A DNA stretch of 64,000 nt. It comes from Entonaema liquescens. Lineage: Eukaryota > Ascomycota > Sordariomycetes > Xylariales > Xylariaceae. The notes below the pieces were generated by a model. It worked only from the letters and a program-made list of their open reading frames with translations. It was not told where the DNA came from and did no database searches. The stretch spans positions 1,003,501 to 1,067,500 of the forward strand of contig CADCSX010000005.1 in the NCBI GenBank assembly GCA_902805475.1, written 5' to 3'. This document shows, in pieces, positions 25,377 through 36,188 of the stretch. The translations under genes were made by a program, and so were the position numbers. Numbering within the stretch: the stretch's first letter is position 1; each line of letters starts with the position of its first letter.

Positions 25377-28118
25377 ATGGCAGAAAAAACGCAGCCAAGC
25401 CAAGCCTTGTCGCAGGGCCAGGTCGTCCCCCCGGACCGAACCTCGTGGTGGGCTAGGATGCAGCAGCGGTTCCCAATATTGCAGAGAAAACGTGGAGTCG
25501 CTCTCGTGGTTGGGCTTATGATATTGCCCCTATTTGGTCTCCTAGGTCTTCTCGCCCTGCGAAACCGACATGACGGCAGCGGTGACGGGGCTTCTGGGTC
25601 TGGCGACCAAGCTCTCATCACCGACGATACATATTTCCACGGACAGTCTGAGCCGGTTTACCCTTCTCGTAAGTATATTCATAATAGCATTTAGCCCTTC
25701 TCGTACAGCACAGCATAGAATATCTAATATGTATAACTACTAGCCCCAATAACGGGAGTCGGAGCATGGTCCGACGCATATAGAAAAGCTCTCAATTTTG
25801 TTGGGCAGCTCACGATCGAGGAGAAGGTACTTCTCGCATCAGGTCTCGCCTCTTCTACGGGCAGCTCGGGAACGCTGAACGGTTGTTCTGGCAATATTGA
25901 TTCCATCCCCCGCATGAACTTCTCGGGCTTCTGTCTGAACGATGCCGGTCAGGGTGTCAGAGCTACGGACTTTGTCAGTGGATTTCCGAGCGGTATCCAC
26001 GTCGCTGCAAGTTGGAACAAAGGCTTGGCTCGCGACCGTGCGGAGAGCATGGGCCTTGAGTTTAGAGTTAAGGGAGTAAATATCCACCTCGGACCCGTTG
26101 TTGGCCCTATCGGACGAGTAGTACGCGGCGGTCGTAATTGGGAGGGCTTTTCACCTGACCCCTATCTTACAGGCAGCCTCGTATCGGAAACGGTTACGGG
26201 AATCCAATCGCAAGGAGTTATCACAAGTACCAAGGTATGATTAGCTAAGAGCTATAACGATCAGAATTCATAAACTCATTTAGCATATAGCATTTCATTG
26301 GCAATGAACAAGAGACAAACCGGCAGCCTACTGGCGACACCCAGTCTGTCTCATCTAACATCGATGACAAGACTATACATGAACTCTATTTATGGTATTT
26401 AGATCGTGTGGAATCTACTTCTATACGACAACAGCTAACTTAGTTACAGGCCCTTCTACGATGCTGTTAAGGCCGGGACTGCGAACGTAATGTGTTCGTA
26501 CAACCGGGTGAACAATTCTTATGCTTGTGCGAACAGCAAGACTCAGAATGGCCTTCTCAAAGCAGAGCTGGGATTCCAAGGAGCTATTACTTCGGACTGG
26601 GATGCTTTACATGCCGGTGTTGCTTCAGCTAACGCGGGAATGGACATGGTCATGCCAAATTCTAAACTTTGGGGAGACAAGCTAACAGAGGCAGTTAGAA
26701 ACGGATCGGTTTCTGAGGATCGCTTAAGTGACATGGCAACGCGAATCATGGCTGGGTATTATCAGGTAGGTCAGGACAAGGATTTCCCCGAGCCAGGAAT
26801 CGGTATGCCCGTGGACCTAACCGAGCCGCATGACATCGTCGATGCGAGAAACATCTCGTCTGAAAAGGTTCTACTGGACGGTGCCATCGAAGGCCACGTC
26901 TTAGTAAAGAACGTCAAGAATGCGCTTCCTCTAAAGAAGCCGAAAATGCTCTCGGTATACGGCTACTCAGCGAGGAGTCCCGATCAGTGGAACTACAAAT
27001 CTCGGGGTGGTGTTGCGGCGTGGACCTTTGGAGGTGAATCATCTTATCTTGGGCGCGACACCAGCGCCGGCTTCTCGGGCCACTACTTTGAAGAATTTTC
27101 AGACATAGCTCCTAATGGGACGCTATTCTGTGGTGGTGGCTCCGGTGCCGTGACGCCTGCTTTCGTTAGCTCGCCGTATGATGCTCTACATGCTCGCGCG
27201 CAAGAGGATAGGACGGTCGTATTTTGGGACTTCTTTAGCCCCGATCCGGATGTTGCCAGCACGTCGGAGGCGTGCCTCGTTATTGTTAACGCGTATGCAA
27301 GCGAGGGGTACGATCGCCCAAACCTACGGGACGATTTTACCGACGGATTAATTCGACACGTAGCAGATCGATGTAATAATACGATCGTTATCTTCCACAA
27401 TGCCGGCGTCCGGTTGGTGGATCAGTGGATCGACCATCCGAACGTAACGGCTCTAATATTTGCGCACTTACCTGGCGAGGCATCTGGCCGTGCTCTTGTC
27501 TCCTTACTATATGGGGAGTCAAACCCATCGGGCAAGCTGCCATACACGGTAGCCAGGAACGAGTCTGATTACGAACATATTGCCAAACCAGATATATCCA
27601 CAGGCCAGTTCGAGCGGTTTCCCCAGTCGAACTTTACCGAAGGCGTGTATATCGACTATCGACACTTCGACCAGAAGAATATCACGCCGCGATACGAGTT
27701 TGGATTTGGACTGAGCTACACGACGTTCAACTATTCGAATTTGAAGATCGAAAAGCGCGATGATGCTAACACAGACGAGTACCCGACAGGGGAAATCCGC
27801 GAGGGTGGGCAGGTAGACCTTTGGGACGTGGTAGCATCGATTAGCGCAGACATTAAGAACGTAGGGGATGTATACGGCGGCGAGATTTCTCAGCTGTATG
27901 TCGGGATTCCAAACGCCCCCGTACGACAACTACGTGGCTTCGAAAAATCATTCCTCAACGCGACAGAGCAGGCTACAGCCACATTCCCTCTTACGAGGCG
28001 CGACCTCAGCGTCTGGGACGTGGTCGCGCAGAAATGGCATCTACAACCGGGAGAATATGGAATATTTGTTGGTGGAAGTAGCAGAAATCTATTGCTGAAT
28101 GGCACGTTGACGATCTAA
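25377..28118 (+). CDS. Membrane-anchored GH3 beta-glucosidase
   Basis: This is predicted to release glucose from beta-linked oligosaccharides at the cell surface or in the secretory system. Four exons are seen: 25377-25668, 25744-26234, 26291-26394 and 26450-28118 (introns 75, 56 and 55 bp), giving 851 residues. Residues ~40-62 ([21 protein letters not shown]) are a single hydrophobic segment after a short polar, basic N-terminus, so this looks like a type II anchor and not a cleaved signal peptide. The GH3 N-domain follows: LNDAGQGVR, then [13 protein letters not shown], then [22 protein letters not shown]. The nucleophile Asp is about residue 345 in ITSDWDALH. The C-terminal GH3 domain ([19 protein letters not shown]) and a fibronectin-III-like end ([10 protein letters not shown]) are present. 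The frame is intact. Substrate preference is not visible. Confidence 0.93.
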
Positions 28119-30543
28119 CGAGTAAAGGGGAAAGGGGTAAATCTTGGGTATGGTATTTGGGACGGCTATTAGTATGAGGGAATTGCAGCTGAATGTTTTA
28201 TGGCTTATGGTGATTACAATAGCATACCTGCCTGCTTATGAGGAAATATTGATCCGGGTTGAACCTGGTCGGTCGAATGGAGGACTGCTTGGGCTTATAC
28301 TCAAATGGGTTTGGGTCGATTGGAACTTTGTAGGCAGTTATTAAGTTGGGTAGTTCAGTAATGATTACAGTGGCAAAGGTAAACGGGTAACGATTACGAC
28401 GACCCGTATTACCTGAAGTATATACTTTACAAGGGCTAGATTATATGGGTATCTGAAAGGTTCTTGGAGTCGCATATTCACGGCCCAGATTTCTACGTAC
28501 AAGGTGCTACCTTGCGGTGTTTTGGCAGCTAGTGGGATAAAGCAACGGATGGAAACTCGCTCAATATACTAGGCATATATATATAGGTAGTTAGCATGTA
28601 AGTGCTAAGCGATGTTGTTCTAGTAATGGATTCTAGCGTAAAGAACGAAGTAATTAACTACATCGAGTCTAAAGCGCGAATATATAAACGATCAGCCTCA
28701 GCTTGACGGGCTTAACGCCGATGAGACTAAGCTAGGCGACGCTCACCCGTCTCTGATCCCCACTGGCACATGGAAATCTGTTGGGCCAGATCCGTTCTAG
28801 TGGACCTCTAGAGCCTCATTGGGTGCTTCGCGTCCTTTTGGTTTTGATTTTAGCAGCGAAAACGCGATATCCATCCCCATCCCTAACTCCTGTTTCTCCA
28901 TTTGGTATAATACATCCATTCCTCCCACACCACCCTTTTTTTTTTTTTTTTTATCTCTCGCGTTTGCGAAAAGAATCAAGATAAGCTATTCCCGACCGCC
29001 CTTTTGACGCGACCATCGCAACGAACAAATCGGAACAGGGTAGCAAGATCGTCTTACTTTCGTCCTAGGAGACGGTGGGGGAGACAAAAGTATATTGGCG
29101 CTGCGGCCAATGACAAATTCTGATCGCGCGGATGACAGCTTCTAGCTTGTATCGGACCTTTTATGCCCCTTGACGGGTGGCGTCCCTTTGTCACGCCGCC
29201 ACATGGTCATTCGCAGGGTATCTTCTTTTATTTCTTCTTATTCATTTTTTTTTTCAGCCTCGCATTGTCATTAATTGTCTGTTTTCTATTGGTAAGCTGC
29301 AAGAACCAATATAGGGCAATTTATAAGCTCGTGTATTGGAGCTGAAACTACATACATATACATAATATGTAGTTAGGTATATATATCATATTTTAAATCG
29401 TAGCAAACATCGAAAAAGGGCCAAGCTTTTGATATACGTAATCGTCTTATACATACCTACACCCATATACTAGTTTGATATGTCGCTATTATTGCCCAGC
29501 TCCCTAAGCTATTCATAGTTAGCTTAAGTAACAAGGTAATATCCCACTCTGTAACTGCTGCAGAATTCCATTCATCCCTACAGGGATTGTGGGGAAAGGG
29601 GATCTATAAGCCTCGGTATTGAGGCCTTCGAAGCTGGAGAAGGGTGGACTAGCGTGAAGACGCTATCAGATGAATTTCGCCGGGCAGAACTGAATCGTTA
29701 ACTCTTGGCAGGAGTTGTTATTCTATTGTTGAGACTTCGGAATTAATACTCGGGACGAGGAAATGTGAAGGAAGAAACAAGACAGAAACAAGGACAGATT
29801 CAGCAACTACATTATGGTACATTATATTACATATCATATTCTCTACTCTTACATACTCCTTGGTTTTTCTTATTCGATATTTTCCCATCCTTGTCTTGTA
29901 CGTACTTTGTGCTACCGAAAGCCTCTCCTTAGCCAATCCCTGTTCACTTCTTTCATTCTTCTCAGCTCGACCTGTCGATCATCCCAGTTAGCCCCCAAGG
30001 GGCGACTCCAGCCAGACGCAGACATTGGCAAAAACGGCGACGAGCCAGTGACATATAAAATTATTATTACCTTAGACGATCACCGAGGGATAAGGCAAAT
30101 CAGGCTTGATTTTTTTTTTTCTTTTCAAAGATTAGCAAATCTCATTCTCCGCGGAAAACCAACTCGGCGCGCCGTGAAGTTTTGACGGGGCCATCGACAT
30201 TACATCATTGGTTTGTAAGGCTGCAACTTTCCGAGACACTTCGCCTTATACATCCCTCTTCTACAACCGGTCCGCCTCAAAGCCATCCGACACAACGCAT
30301 TGGTCAAGCGTCAAACATCAGCTAGCAGCAACCCGAGGGGGGGTGAAATGCACAACTCCGGCGCTGGGGATCAGTATAGCAGCTAGAGCTAAAGACTCTT
30401 TTCACTCACTCACTCACTCACTCACTCACTTACACCCACTCTCTCACCGGGCCCCCGAACCAGGCCAGGCCAGGGTACTTCCCAGAATAGACATACCAAA
30501 TGCGCAAGGCGCTTGACCGCCTGCGCACTATACGTCCGCCGAC
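28119..30543. other. Intergenic between GH3 and second TF
   Basis: No gene is recognised. A T18 tract lies near 28934-28951 and a (CACT)n tract at 30402-30430, about 110 bp before the next start codon. Confidence 0.5.
30402..30430. repeat. (CACT)n microsatellite in promoter/leader of TF
   Basis: About seven uninterrupted copies of CACT lie just upstream of the Zn2Cys6 start at 30544. Confidence 0.85.
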
Positions 30544-33121
30544 ATGCCGACGACACAGGTTTCAAACGGACTCTCGCCCATATCCGAGACGACTCCGGAA
30601 TCGTCTCCCGGACCCTCTCCTAAACGACAGTGCTTCCAGGGCTCGCCCGCGTACAGCACGATCGAAGCGGCCGCCCTAGGGGGCCTGGCCGCTCGCGCGT
30701 GTGAGAAATGCCGTGCATCTAAACGCAAATGTGATAAGAAGCTGCCGTTCTGCGACAGGTGTAAGAGGTAAGGCGAATTATACATGCTACTCCTACCATC
30801 GGTTTCCCGACTTCTCTCACTCATCTTGGGAGAAGTTGACCTAAACCCAATATAACCTAACCTAACCTAACCTGACTTACCACTTCCTATTCCTTCAAAT
30901 AAATATCTCGTAGTGAAACGGCACCGGCCACAAAGACCAACATCCTAAGCTGAGCCGAGCCACATATATATGTTCTCAGGCTCAGGCTCAGGCCCAGGCT
31001 CAGCAGCAGTAACACTACCTCGACCGACTAACAGCAAAAAAGCTAACCAAAAACCTTCTCTCGCAGACTCAACGCCAAGTGCCACTACATCCACGACATC
31101 TCCAACAACGTGATCCCGCAAGGCGCCCAGCTCGTCATCTACCAGCCGCACTCGCTCTCGCACGACGTCCTGCTGCGCGGCGCCGAGCCCCTGGAGGGCA
31201 TCACGGCGCCGCAGATCCTCGCGCTGATATCGGCCCCCAACGCCAGCACCACCACCACCACCGCCCCCACCACCGCTGCCAACTGGCGGGCCGTCGTGAA
31301 CGCCTACTTCCTGTGCGTGCACTCGTGGTACGCGGTGATCCACCCCACGCTCTTCGAGCGGCAAGTATCGCAGGTAGAAGGGCTCCTAGACGGGACAGCA
31401 GAAGGATTGCCGGACCGGCACGCGAAGACAACCGCGCTCCTGATCGTCGCCATGTACCTGCTCACGCGCATGCGGGTCACGGACGCAGGCGAGCAGCCGC
31501 TCTTCGACGCGCCGTATCGCGCGGCCAAGCGGCTGCTGGCCTCGGTGCTGCTGGCGTGCGCGGGGGACCCGGAGCCGGGGATCGAGGCGGTGCAGTGCGG
31601 GGCGCTGGTCGCGCTGTACGAGTACGGGCACGGGGACGCGGTGACGGCGTACCGCACGCTCAGCCAGGCGGTTGTTGCGGCGAGGGTGTTGGGGATAAGG
31701 CCGGGGCAGTTGGCGGAGGGGGATTGGCGGAGGAGGGGAGGGAGAGGGGGGGAGAAGATGTGATGATGACGAGTGTGGAGGAGGAGCAGAGTGGGTGTCT
31801 TTGGTGGGGGATGTTTATTCTAGAGCAGTAAGTGGTTTTTCTTTTTCGAAAAGGGGTTATGGGATTAGGACAAGGAGAGGAGGGGGATATGAAATGAACT
31901 GAATGATATTTCCTTATGATGGATGGATGGATGGATGGATGGATGGATGGATGGATGGATGGATGGATGGATGGATGGTATTACACCTAAGACATACGGT
32001 TTGACTTACAGACGATTCAGGTTCATCCATCAGGACGAAAACGCGCGGGACTTCCCATTCCTCCTCGAGACTCCCACGCGCAACACGCTTCTCCCGGAAA
32101 CGCCCCCGACGACGCCTCCGCCGAGCTCGACGAATGGGATCGGGATACCCATGTCGCCATCGTCGACGCGACATCTAACCCCAACATCCTCATCGGCACC
32201 GAGAAGTTCGGCGGTTTCCAATTATCAGCCAAGACGGCGTGTCTGTTCCACCGGGCGCTCCGCATCGACAAGGAGCGCGACGCGCGCCCGGGGAAAATGC
32301 CCCTCGTGTCGACGTACGCGGACCTCGACCGCGAGATCCGGGAGAGCACGTTGACGCTCCTAGGGGAGACGCTGGACTGGGAAGCTATGCTTGATTGTTT
32401 TGCGATGCTCGTTAGGTATGCGCCCATACCCCCAACCCCCCATATCTATCTATCTCCCACCTTCCCCCTTTTCCCCTTTTCCCCTTTTCCCCTTTTCCTC
32501 TCTACTAACACGCCTCCCAGCGCGCTCTTCACCCTATACATGCCGTACCTAGCCATCCTCGAGAACAGCCTACACCTGAGCTCGGCACCGCCCGCGTCCC
32601 TGCTAGCGTCGAGCCAGGAGATGGCCACGGCGCTCGCGGCGCTGCGCTTCGCGTGCAAGATGTCGACGGACATATCGTGCAAGCTCAACGCGAACTTCGG
32701 CGCCGCGCCGCGGTCCCCGGCGTTCCTGTGCGCGCCCGCCGGCGCCACGTGCTACCTCGTGATACAGGCGTACGCGGCGATACGGCGGATCTTCCCGAGG
32801 AGCAGGGCGAGTGCGAGAGTAATATCGAGGAGAAGTTTGAGAGCTTGCGGCTGTTTAGTTTCCGGTGGGGGATTGCCGGTTAGTTGTTTTCGTCTTTCCC
32901 CTTTTTCTGCCCCCTCCCCCCCCCCTTTTTTAAAAAAAATTCAGAGTTTATATCTAGGTAGGTATTCAAGATGTAGAGAGACTGGGAAGCTAACCAGCAC
33001 CGCAGAGAAGATGATGAGCCAGCTCGAGAAGAGACTCAACGTCGACCGGAATCACTACCTCCGGAACTCGCAGCTCATGCCCCCGTCACAAGCCACGTGC
33101 TTCGATTTCACGCGGAGGTGA
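30544..33121 (+). CDS. Zn2Cys6 transcription factor with fungal-specific TF domain (three frame breaks)
   Basis: A nuclear DNA-binding regulator of unknown targets. Five exons are seen: 30544-30767, 31067-31827, 32012-32415, 32521-32878 and 33006-33121. The zinc cluster has cysteines 53, 56, 63, 70, 73 and 80 ([11 protein letters not shown]...CDRCKR|LNAKC), split by a 299-bp intron. The TF domain follows ([17 protein letters not shown], then [11 protein letters not shown] across an intron), and the gene ends [16 protein letters not shown]. The conserved frame drops one base three times: in the G-rich stretch 31725-31752, at 32098-32107 and at 32794-32799. With three bases added the coding length is 1866, or 621 residues. 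As written the protein stops at about 31763. Exon 2 is very GC-rich. Introns 2 and 3 carry microsatellites. It follows the GH3 gene by 2.4 kb, but a regulatory link is not shown. Confidence 0.82.
31919..31978. repeat. (GGAT)n microsatellite inside TF intron 2
   Basis: About 15 near-perfect GGAT copies lie between the donor at 31828 and the acceptor at 32011. Length variation here would not touch coding sequence but could affect splicing. Confidence 0.9.
32464..32498. repeat. (CCCCTTTT)n in TF intron 3
   Basis: Four tandem CCCCTTTT units form the polypyrimidine part of intron 3 (32416-32520), just before the CTAAC branch site. Confidence 0.8.
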
Positions 33122-34613
33122 CATTTAGCCCCTAGCAACCTTACGATACGAAACCACACCGTCGTTTGCGGGTATCTTAGCTGAGAAGCGTCGAGAAGGC
33201 ATATGCCATAATGCTACTCGCTCTTGTCTTATTACATACATACATGCATACATACATATATATCTACATGTGTATACTCTCCCCTGCGTAGGGAGATCTA
33301 TTTTGTCTGAATACGGGATTGGAATACCTTGTTTTGGAGCCCGGAGGTAATGGTGCTTAGGTATATTTTCAGGATAAGACCGGGGTTCAAATGGGAGGAA
33401 AAGACCCGGACTTTATAGGGGGTTTTTGTGTTCTCCCCTGGGTGGTAGCCCTTCTCTTCATTTTCATATATTATTCCCTCTCGTCTCCCATTTAGTTTAC
33501 CTACCCAGATATCTAAAGCCTATAGGTGTAGTTCGGTGTTTGGGAAAAGGTGTGGTATTTACGGCGCTAGATTATAATAACGGAACATGAATGTTTTTCT
33601 ACGGTTTTTCTCTACGCTATTACTGGTAGCTATTTTCTAGCTTTCCTGTGTCAGATTGGGATACCAGGTATGGAATCCGGGCTATGTGGGCGATATACAC
33701 TGAAAGAAGGCGAGATTGATTGCGCGAGCAAAAGGGGTGGAAGCATCCGTAGCAGGAGACTACTAGAATAAATGTGTTCTAAATGATATATAACCTGAAG
33801 AAATAGTAGCTTCGTCTACGTATCACTCTAAATTGAACATTCATATTGCCACGCCCTCATTATAATATTGGAAGCGATCTTCTCATTTTGGTAACATACC
33901 TCTTCTGGGTGCCAAGCTGCGCGTTGGCCGTGTTCTATTGGTTGAGGCCCTGCCACCAGACAATTCGAGTAAGGCCGCTGCCTTTGGAGATTCTAGATAT
34001 AATCCATTCATAAGTAAAGGTGATGTATGCTTTTTATATCTATGAGAAAGCAAGTGACAACCCATAGTCATGCTTCATGTATAACCGAGTAAAAGCAAAC
34101 CAGCAAATGTGCCATATATCAACGACATAAGTCCTCTTACGATATACCCAAAAACGGAACAGCATAAAATACCGTAAATATATATATTGATGCCTATCTA
34201 CTCACGTACAATTACAAACCGCACCAAGGGCAGCGAGCCGCAATATACTCTCTCTGCAAACCTCCCAGCAACTACAAACAAGGCTCGTGGACTCAAAATC
34301 TATGTATGGTATCGTGCCGTTTTGAAACAAGCCTACTATAACATAATATGGATAGGAAAAAACGACTTGTTCAAGAAGAGGGGCCTCACGTCCCATATGA
34401 GCTGAGCCCTCTGATATCAATCTCTATGCCCCTTTCCCCTCCGAGGCCCTCCCGGTTATGAAGCGCGGATGATATGCGCATGGTATGCAACCTCGTATAT
34501 GCGAGGCATGCCCGTTCCTCTAATAAAACGTACCGCAAAACGCCACAAAACACCTAACGTAAGACAGACCTCAGCTGAGGCCAAGATCGATTGGTGGCGA
34601 CGATTGGTTATCT
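33122..34613. other. Intergenic between convergent genes
   Basis: It holds the 3' flanks of the TF (+) and the SPX gene (-). No gene is recognised. Confidence 0.5.
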
Positions 34614-36188
34614 TCATAACCCGTTACTCCCCACTACAAGTACAAGCAACATGCCGTTAAGGGCACATACAGTCATGAATGCCGCCCAAACGGCAAGACT
34701 GTATAGAATACCGACGGGATATTGGCGGTATAGCATAGCACCTAAGCCCATGCAGGCGCAGAATAAGCTCGTTACGGATCCGACCGTGACACCGGCGTCG
34801 ACTTCGAGTCGAAGCTTATGCCGGCCTGTTGCTACTAACACCCCGGAGACAAGTAAAAGGACAAAGGCAGCAACAAAGGCAAGCACCACGGTCCGATTTA
34901 GGACCTTGTCACGATACAATGCCATTTGGTGATCGTGCTCCTCTTCCGTCGCCGGCAATGCTGCATAGCGTGCTCCTTTCCGACGACCGATGCTAGAATT
35001 AAGCGATGATGCGTACTCGTCTTCGGTCGCTTCGTTGTCGGTCGTTTGTGCAGTCGAATGGTGGGTGCTGAAGTAATCGGTGGGTGTACCACTGCTAAGG
35101 AGTGACTGCGTCTCGGACGAATACTGATGAGGTGCACGCGTCTTCAGCCAATGCCGAACCTTATCTACCGGAACGGTGAACATGGTTTTGATATAAACAA
35201 AGCCCGGGAAGTCAACGCTCGCGTTTGGATCGATGTAGAGTGCGTATGCTTGTTCCTCGACGTTATCACCCGCTTCGCTCCCATGCTCGTACTCGTTCCA
35301 ATACGTCATCGACGAACCACCTGGGGTACTAACGGACGTGGATTTCGGGGTGTGCGCCTGCGAGGATCTGCGACTATCGGTGCGTTGTTCGTATTGCATT
35401 TTTACCTTTTGGCGTTCGACCTGGAGAGCGTTTAGGTCGGGAGTAGCGGCTTCTAAGGTCGCGAGAAGTTCTCGGTGATGTAATCGTAAGGCGTGAAAGT
35501 CACGCCTCGTGAAGCTCTTAGGCGAGGTAAGAACATTCTCTTTAAAACGACTACTTAATGTTGTTGAACCCGTCCATTTCTGTACACATGAGCGGGAGGC
35601 CGCCAACCGTTAGTAACTATGTCATAACCCGCATGTAGGTTTTCTCCCACAGCAATGCAAAAGTTACTTATGGATGCATACCCTGTATTTCTTGAGTATT
35701 TTGCGAAACGCGATAACCTGAGCGTTAACAAATTTGCTCAATGCCTTAATGTCGTCGTCGCACTCGTCAATTTGCAATGCGTATTTAGCGAATCGTCTTT
35801 GCCGCTTAGGCGACATTCCACCAGCGTTGTTACATCGTACAATAAGTTGGTGTATCGAATCGGATAGATGACCTATAAAATAAACCGTTAGTTAAACGGG
35901 ATGGATCAATTGGGATTGTAGTGGCGAGGGCGTACATAGTCGCCTTGAGATCTCGTCGGCTTTACTCGTGACAAAGAGACCGACACGATTATGTTGGTTG
36001 CAGAGTTCGATGTAGAAGGCGTCCTCGAATTTCTTTAGAGCATAGTCCTGCTGGCCAGGAATAGCAATGGCAGTGGCCTGGTCTTTGGTGGTATGCACCT
36101 TAATCTGGTGCTTCAGCGAATTATAGTCGATATTATGCAGACTCCAACTGGGAACCGACTCTTCCTCAAAGTGTTCTCCGTATTTCAT
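34614..36188 (-). CDS. SPX-DUF202 protein of the VTC (polyphosphate) family, lacking the catalytic domain
   Basis: This is probably a vacuolar or ER membrane subunit that senses inositol pyrophosphates through SPX and helps the VTC polyphosphate polymerase. Three exons read on minus: 36188-35936, 35872-35682 and 35579-34614 (introns 63 and 102 bp), giving 469 residues, all phases agreeing. The SPX domain spans about residues 1-190: MKYGEHFEEESVPSW, then IDYNSLKHQIK, SPKRQRRFAKYALQIDECDDD and IAFRKILKKYRKWTGS. A low-complexity Ser/Thr linker follows, then three C-terminal membrane segments from about 378 to 465 (VVLAFVAAFVLLLVSGVLV and two more) as in DUF202/VTC1. The CYTH-like tunnel domain of Vtc2-4 has no room here. 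The closest known type is yeast Vtc5 (SPX plus DUF202). The frame is intact. Confidence 0.85.

Noticed and set aside
30853..30873. AACCTAACCTAACCTAACCT tract resembling telomere repeats
   Set aside because: The unit is CCTAA (5 bases), not the fungal TTAGGG/CCCTAA, and it is a short tract inside an intron.
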